A stretch of 64,000 nt of DNA, from positions 13,199,601 to 13,263,600 of the forward strand of contig OY759225.1 of assembly GCA_963662175.1 (NCBI GenBank), read 5' to 3'. The notes beneath the pieces were generated by a model. It worked only from the letters and a program-made list of their open reading frames with translations. It was not told the origin of the DNA and did not search any database. Each line of letters begins with the position of its first letter. The first letter of the stretch is position 1. The stretch is from Aradus depressus. Its lineage: Eukaryota > Arthropoda > Insecta > Hemiptera > Aradidae. Positions 61,935-64,000 of the stretch are shown here, one piece after another. A program made the translations under genes and the position numbers.

Positions 61935-62395
61935 AATTTCTTGCCCTTAGCTTCAGTCTCTTCAAGCACTGCTCAAGAACTGTTGTTCTTTCGAAGAAAA
62001 AGAAATGCAAACAGCTTCAGCATTGTCAGACTTTTGGCCTGACGATGTTCATAACCCACTGACATTTGAAGAACTATCCTTGTGGAAGAGAAAGTGGAAT
62101 GTTCATCTGAAGCCGTGAAACCAAAATATTTTATTTAAATTTCCTAACAATTCACAGGTTGTTGATAATTGGAGCTACACTTCAATTTCTGTAGCAACAA
62201 CTGAACGGTCTTTCTCAACCCTTAGACGTATGAAAAGCTATATCAGAAATAGTAGAGATAGATACTAGCCAAGACAGATTGAATGGATTAGCTCTCATGT
62301 GCAATACACAGAGATACTCATCTAGACCCTGAAACAGTATTAAACAAGCTTGCACAATCAAAAGCTAGAAGACTTGAATTCATTTTGTAATGACC
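61935..62395 (+). pseudogene. C-terminal part of a ZMYM1-like hAT transposase
   Basis: First frame (61951-62118): LQALLKNCCSFEEKEMQTA, then PDDVHNPLTFEELSLWKRKW, stop. Second frame (62159 on): NWSYTSISVATTERSFSTLR, RMKSYIRN. The first matches the region before the C-terminal domain, the second the hAT dimerisation motif (S-ATTERSFS-L--IK--LR). Frame changes and stops follow (SYIRNS then shifted). Same subclass as the N-terminal remnant at 34.96 kb. The catalytic core is not readable, so it is a fossil. No terminal repeat was found on its 3' side before 62440. Confidence 0.72.
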
Positions 62396-62439
62396 CTAAA
62401 ACAATCAACTATGTATACACTTAGATATATATATATATA

Positions 62440-63437
62440 CAGGGTGTATCGCAAGCAGATGACAATACTGGGGGGGGGGGGGGGGGGGGGGGTGAATGCC
62501 CCACTCAAGTACACTAAGAAACCGGGGTAATAAAAATCCGTTTCAACTTAGTGTAGAAAATAATGAGATTATTAATTTTTTTGACGATAACCACATTTTT
62601 TAGCAAAATGTACGTGAATATCACTTTTTGGTTAAGGTAAATTGAAATCTGACTACACTGTCGTAATCTACGTTAAATTTCCTAATAGGTGACATGTTTT
62701 TTGAGATGAAAATCGAAAAGATTGAAATAGGAGGCTAACGTTTATTTCAAAATGAACACCTGTTTAAATTGTTTAGCAAATTTTCAGTTTACCGTAATTT
62801 GTTTTCTCTATTCGCTAGGATGTCCCAATTTTTTTTTTCTTCTAATCTAGAGATCATAAGTGTGACCAGTTCAGGTCCCACAATAACAAATAAAATACAA
62901 ATAAAACAAAAAAATTTTGCATTTGTGACCTCCTTAGATTCGTTTTACATCACGTTTTTTCACATTCAACCTTAAATGTCTCCATGAAATCCATACGAAA
63001 TCGCAAAGTTGACCATACCAATAGAAAGCCGATTAAATTTGCAAGTTTTCTAGCCCCCTGGGCGGTTGAAGCGGTCCTTGAGCGGGAAAGTAGTTGACGT
63101 GGAAGTAATTCCCGAATTCTTAATTTTTCTAAAATGTTAACGTTTTAGGTCTTATTCCGGTTCCAAGTTGGTAATTTTCAAAGTTGAATGTACACTAGTC
63201 TGATAGGAAATTGAACGCTGATTCCGAAAATGTGGTCAAAAGTTGAGAACAGTTGATTTAAAGGGGAGAAATGTTGGACTTGTTGGCAAAAAACGTGGTT
63301 TTCTCGAAAAAAAAACTTTAAAAAATCATATCTCGGGAACGGATTGAGATAGAAAAGTGCGGTTAGCGGCGTTTTGCTCCATATTCGGTCTAGTTTCACC
63401 CAAGTTTTTTTTTTTCGGTTTAGGTAGAAACACCCTG
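62440..63437. mobile_element. possible CAGGGTGT-ended element
   Basis: CAGGGTGT at the left and ACACCCTG at the right, TA outside each (62438-62439, 63438-63439), 998 bp apart. Only about 8 bp of inverted repeat. Contains a G-run at 62471-62492. The termini match the 3' end of the element at 1-383. Interior frames (62769-62975, 63178-63486 minus) show no transposase motifs. Confidence 0.4.
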
Positions 63438-63484
63438 TATGTATATATATATATTTATATATATTTTTGCATACATATGTCACC

Positions 63485-63560
63485 ATAGCGGCGAAAGAGA
63501 GTTCTGGTAGAAGGCGATATAAGCTCGTAGTTAAAGCTCGGGCATGAACAACGTTAATTA
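63485..63560 (+). repeat. SINE-A, 3' fragment
   Basis: AGCGGCGAAAGAGAGTTCTG, GTAGAAGGCGATATAAGCTC, AAGCTCGGGCATGAACAACG, ending TTAATTAACTAACG. Confidence 0.6.
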
Positions 63561-63649
63561 ACTAACGAAATACATAAAATGCTTCACCTTATATTATTTT
63601 GAAATTTATTATTTATTAATGTAGCGTATCGTTTTAGTTTGAAACCGTC

Positions 63650-63745
63650 TCGATCTTCCCCGAGTTTTACGAAGTATAGGGGTAGTTATATTATCGGTCA
63701 GAAAATTGATGTTGAGTTTTTAACGGAATTTCATGTTTTCCGACC
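63650..63745 (-). repeat. Repeat B, terminal part
   Basis: TCTTCCCCGAGTTTTACGAA, TAGTTATATTATCGGTCAGA, TTGATGTTGAGTTTTTAACG. Confidence 0.6.
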
Positions 63746-63747
63746 AC

Positions 63748-63812
63748 GGTTTGGAACTAGCTTGAGCTCACTAGGCAAGCAAACTACCTCTGAGCCACCA
63801 GTGCCTTTCTAA
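63748..63812 (-). repeat. SINE-A head fragment
   Basis: GGTTTGGAACTAGCTTGAGC, TCACTAGGCAAGCAAACTAC, CTCTGAGCCACCAGTGCC. Confidence 0.55.
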
Positions 63813-64000
63813 AAACTCTTGTATCCAAAATATGGAAAAAATCATTTCAGCGGTTTAATGGCAAGAGAAATTCTCTACTTGAGAAAAACAGAAAAATGAA
63901 TTAACTGAGGATAAGAAAGTCCTATGGAGGCCACCTCAGAACTTTGTATTTATGTATCGAGGACGAGATCAAGACCTTCCCTAGATCTACTAACAGCCTT
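63813..64000. other. unassigned end of window
   Basis: Nothing recognised. Confidence 0.4.

Noticed and set aside
1..64000. a host gene or multi-gene functional system
   Set aside because: No set of exons with splice signals and a recognisable protein family was found; every confident coding match is a transposon protein remnant.

Overview
The window looks like AT-rich, repeat-saturated nuclear DNA of an arthropod, probably an insect. The clues are the transposon repertoire (Tc1 and mariner, pogo-like MITEs, several hAT families, Helitron ends, jockey- and R1-like LINEs, Penelope-like remnants, tRNA-derived SINEs), the absence of any compact operon-like gene order, and a SINE whose 3' tail is short (AACCT)n, i.e. 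(TTAGG)n on the other strand, the same sequence as the common insect telomere repeat. The species cannot be named from this sequence. I find no host protein-coding gene that I can recognise. Nearly all open frames are transposon remnants or chance frames. One exception (33.26-33.95 kb, minus strand) looks coding by composition but is not recognised. Family names below are working names, built by comparing copies within the window.

SINE-A: about 30 copies or fragments on both strands, about 345 bp full length. It has a 5' tRNA-like head with box A (TAGCTCAGTGG) and box B (GGTTCGAAACC), a conserved body, and a tail of either (AACCT)n or (AACTA)n. Clear target-site duplications flank the copies at 12.3, 26.6, 31.9 and 60.1 kb. 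SINE-B is a second, rarer tRNA-like family (29.1 and 38.7 kb). Repeat B (ACTTCC repeat): about 30 noncoding copies or pieces that start near TACTTCCCCAG, end near CTGGGGAAGTA, and carry an internal module of about 140 bp (TCGATACATTCATTACATCG) that has expanded into tandem arrays at 53.4-54.1 and 60.95-61.4 kb. Repeat CD: a noncoding element of about 750 bp in two parts (C and D). Repeats E, G and H are smaller families with two copies each here.

Layout. 0-9 kb: SINE-A, repeat B and CD mosaics, with a GC-rich R1-like LINE fragment (2.66-3.02 kb) bounded by a 13-bp target duplication, and jockey-like and other LINE remnants. 9.1-10.7 kb: a complete but broken Tc1-type DD34E transposon with perfect 29-bp ends. 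11-19 kb: palindromic element, SINEs, a hAT element with TATCGATA-rich ends (13.1-14.3 kb), G MITE, LINE 3' end. 19-31 kb: repeats B, C, E, a PIF/Harbinger start fragment, a pogo-like MITE, and a four-copy 241-bp tandem array containing SINE-A sequence. 31-46 kb: SINE pair, hammerhead-like/Penelope-like elements, the unrecognised ORF, hAT and pogo-like MITEs, a 243-bp palindrome and LINE remnants. 46-64 kb: Helitron ends, a mariner remnant, LINE copies, repeat B arrays, a 35-bp minisatellite, a nested SINE/hAT pair, a hAT C-terminal remnant, and a possible CAGGGTGT-ended element.

The window therefore records many rounds of nested insertion rather than a gene system. The features most worth following are the repeated hammerhead-ribozyme-like motif (CTGANGA, hairpin, GAAA) in small elements and in a long near-perfect palindrome, the modular repeat B, the telomere-like SINE tail, and the unrecognised proline-rich ORF.
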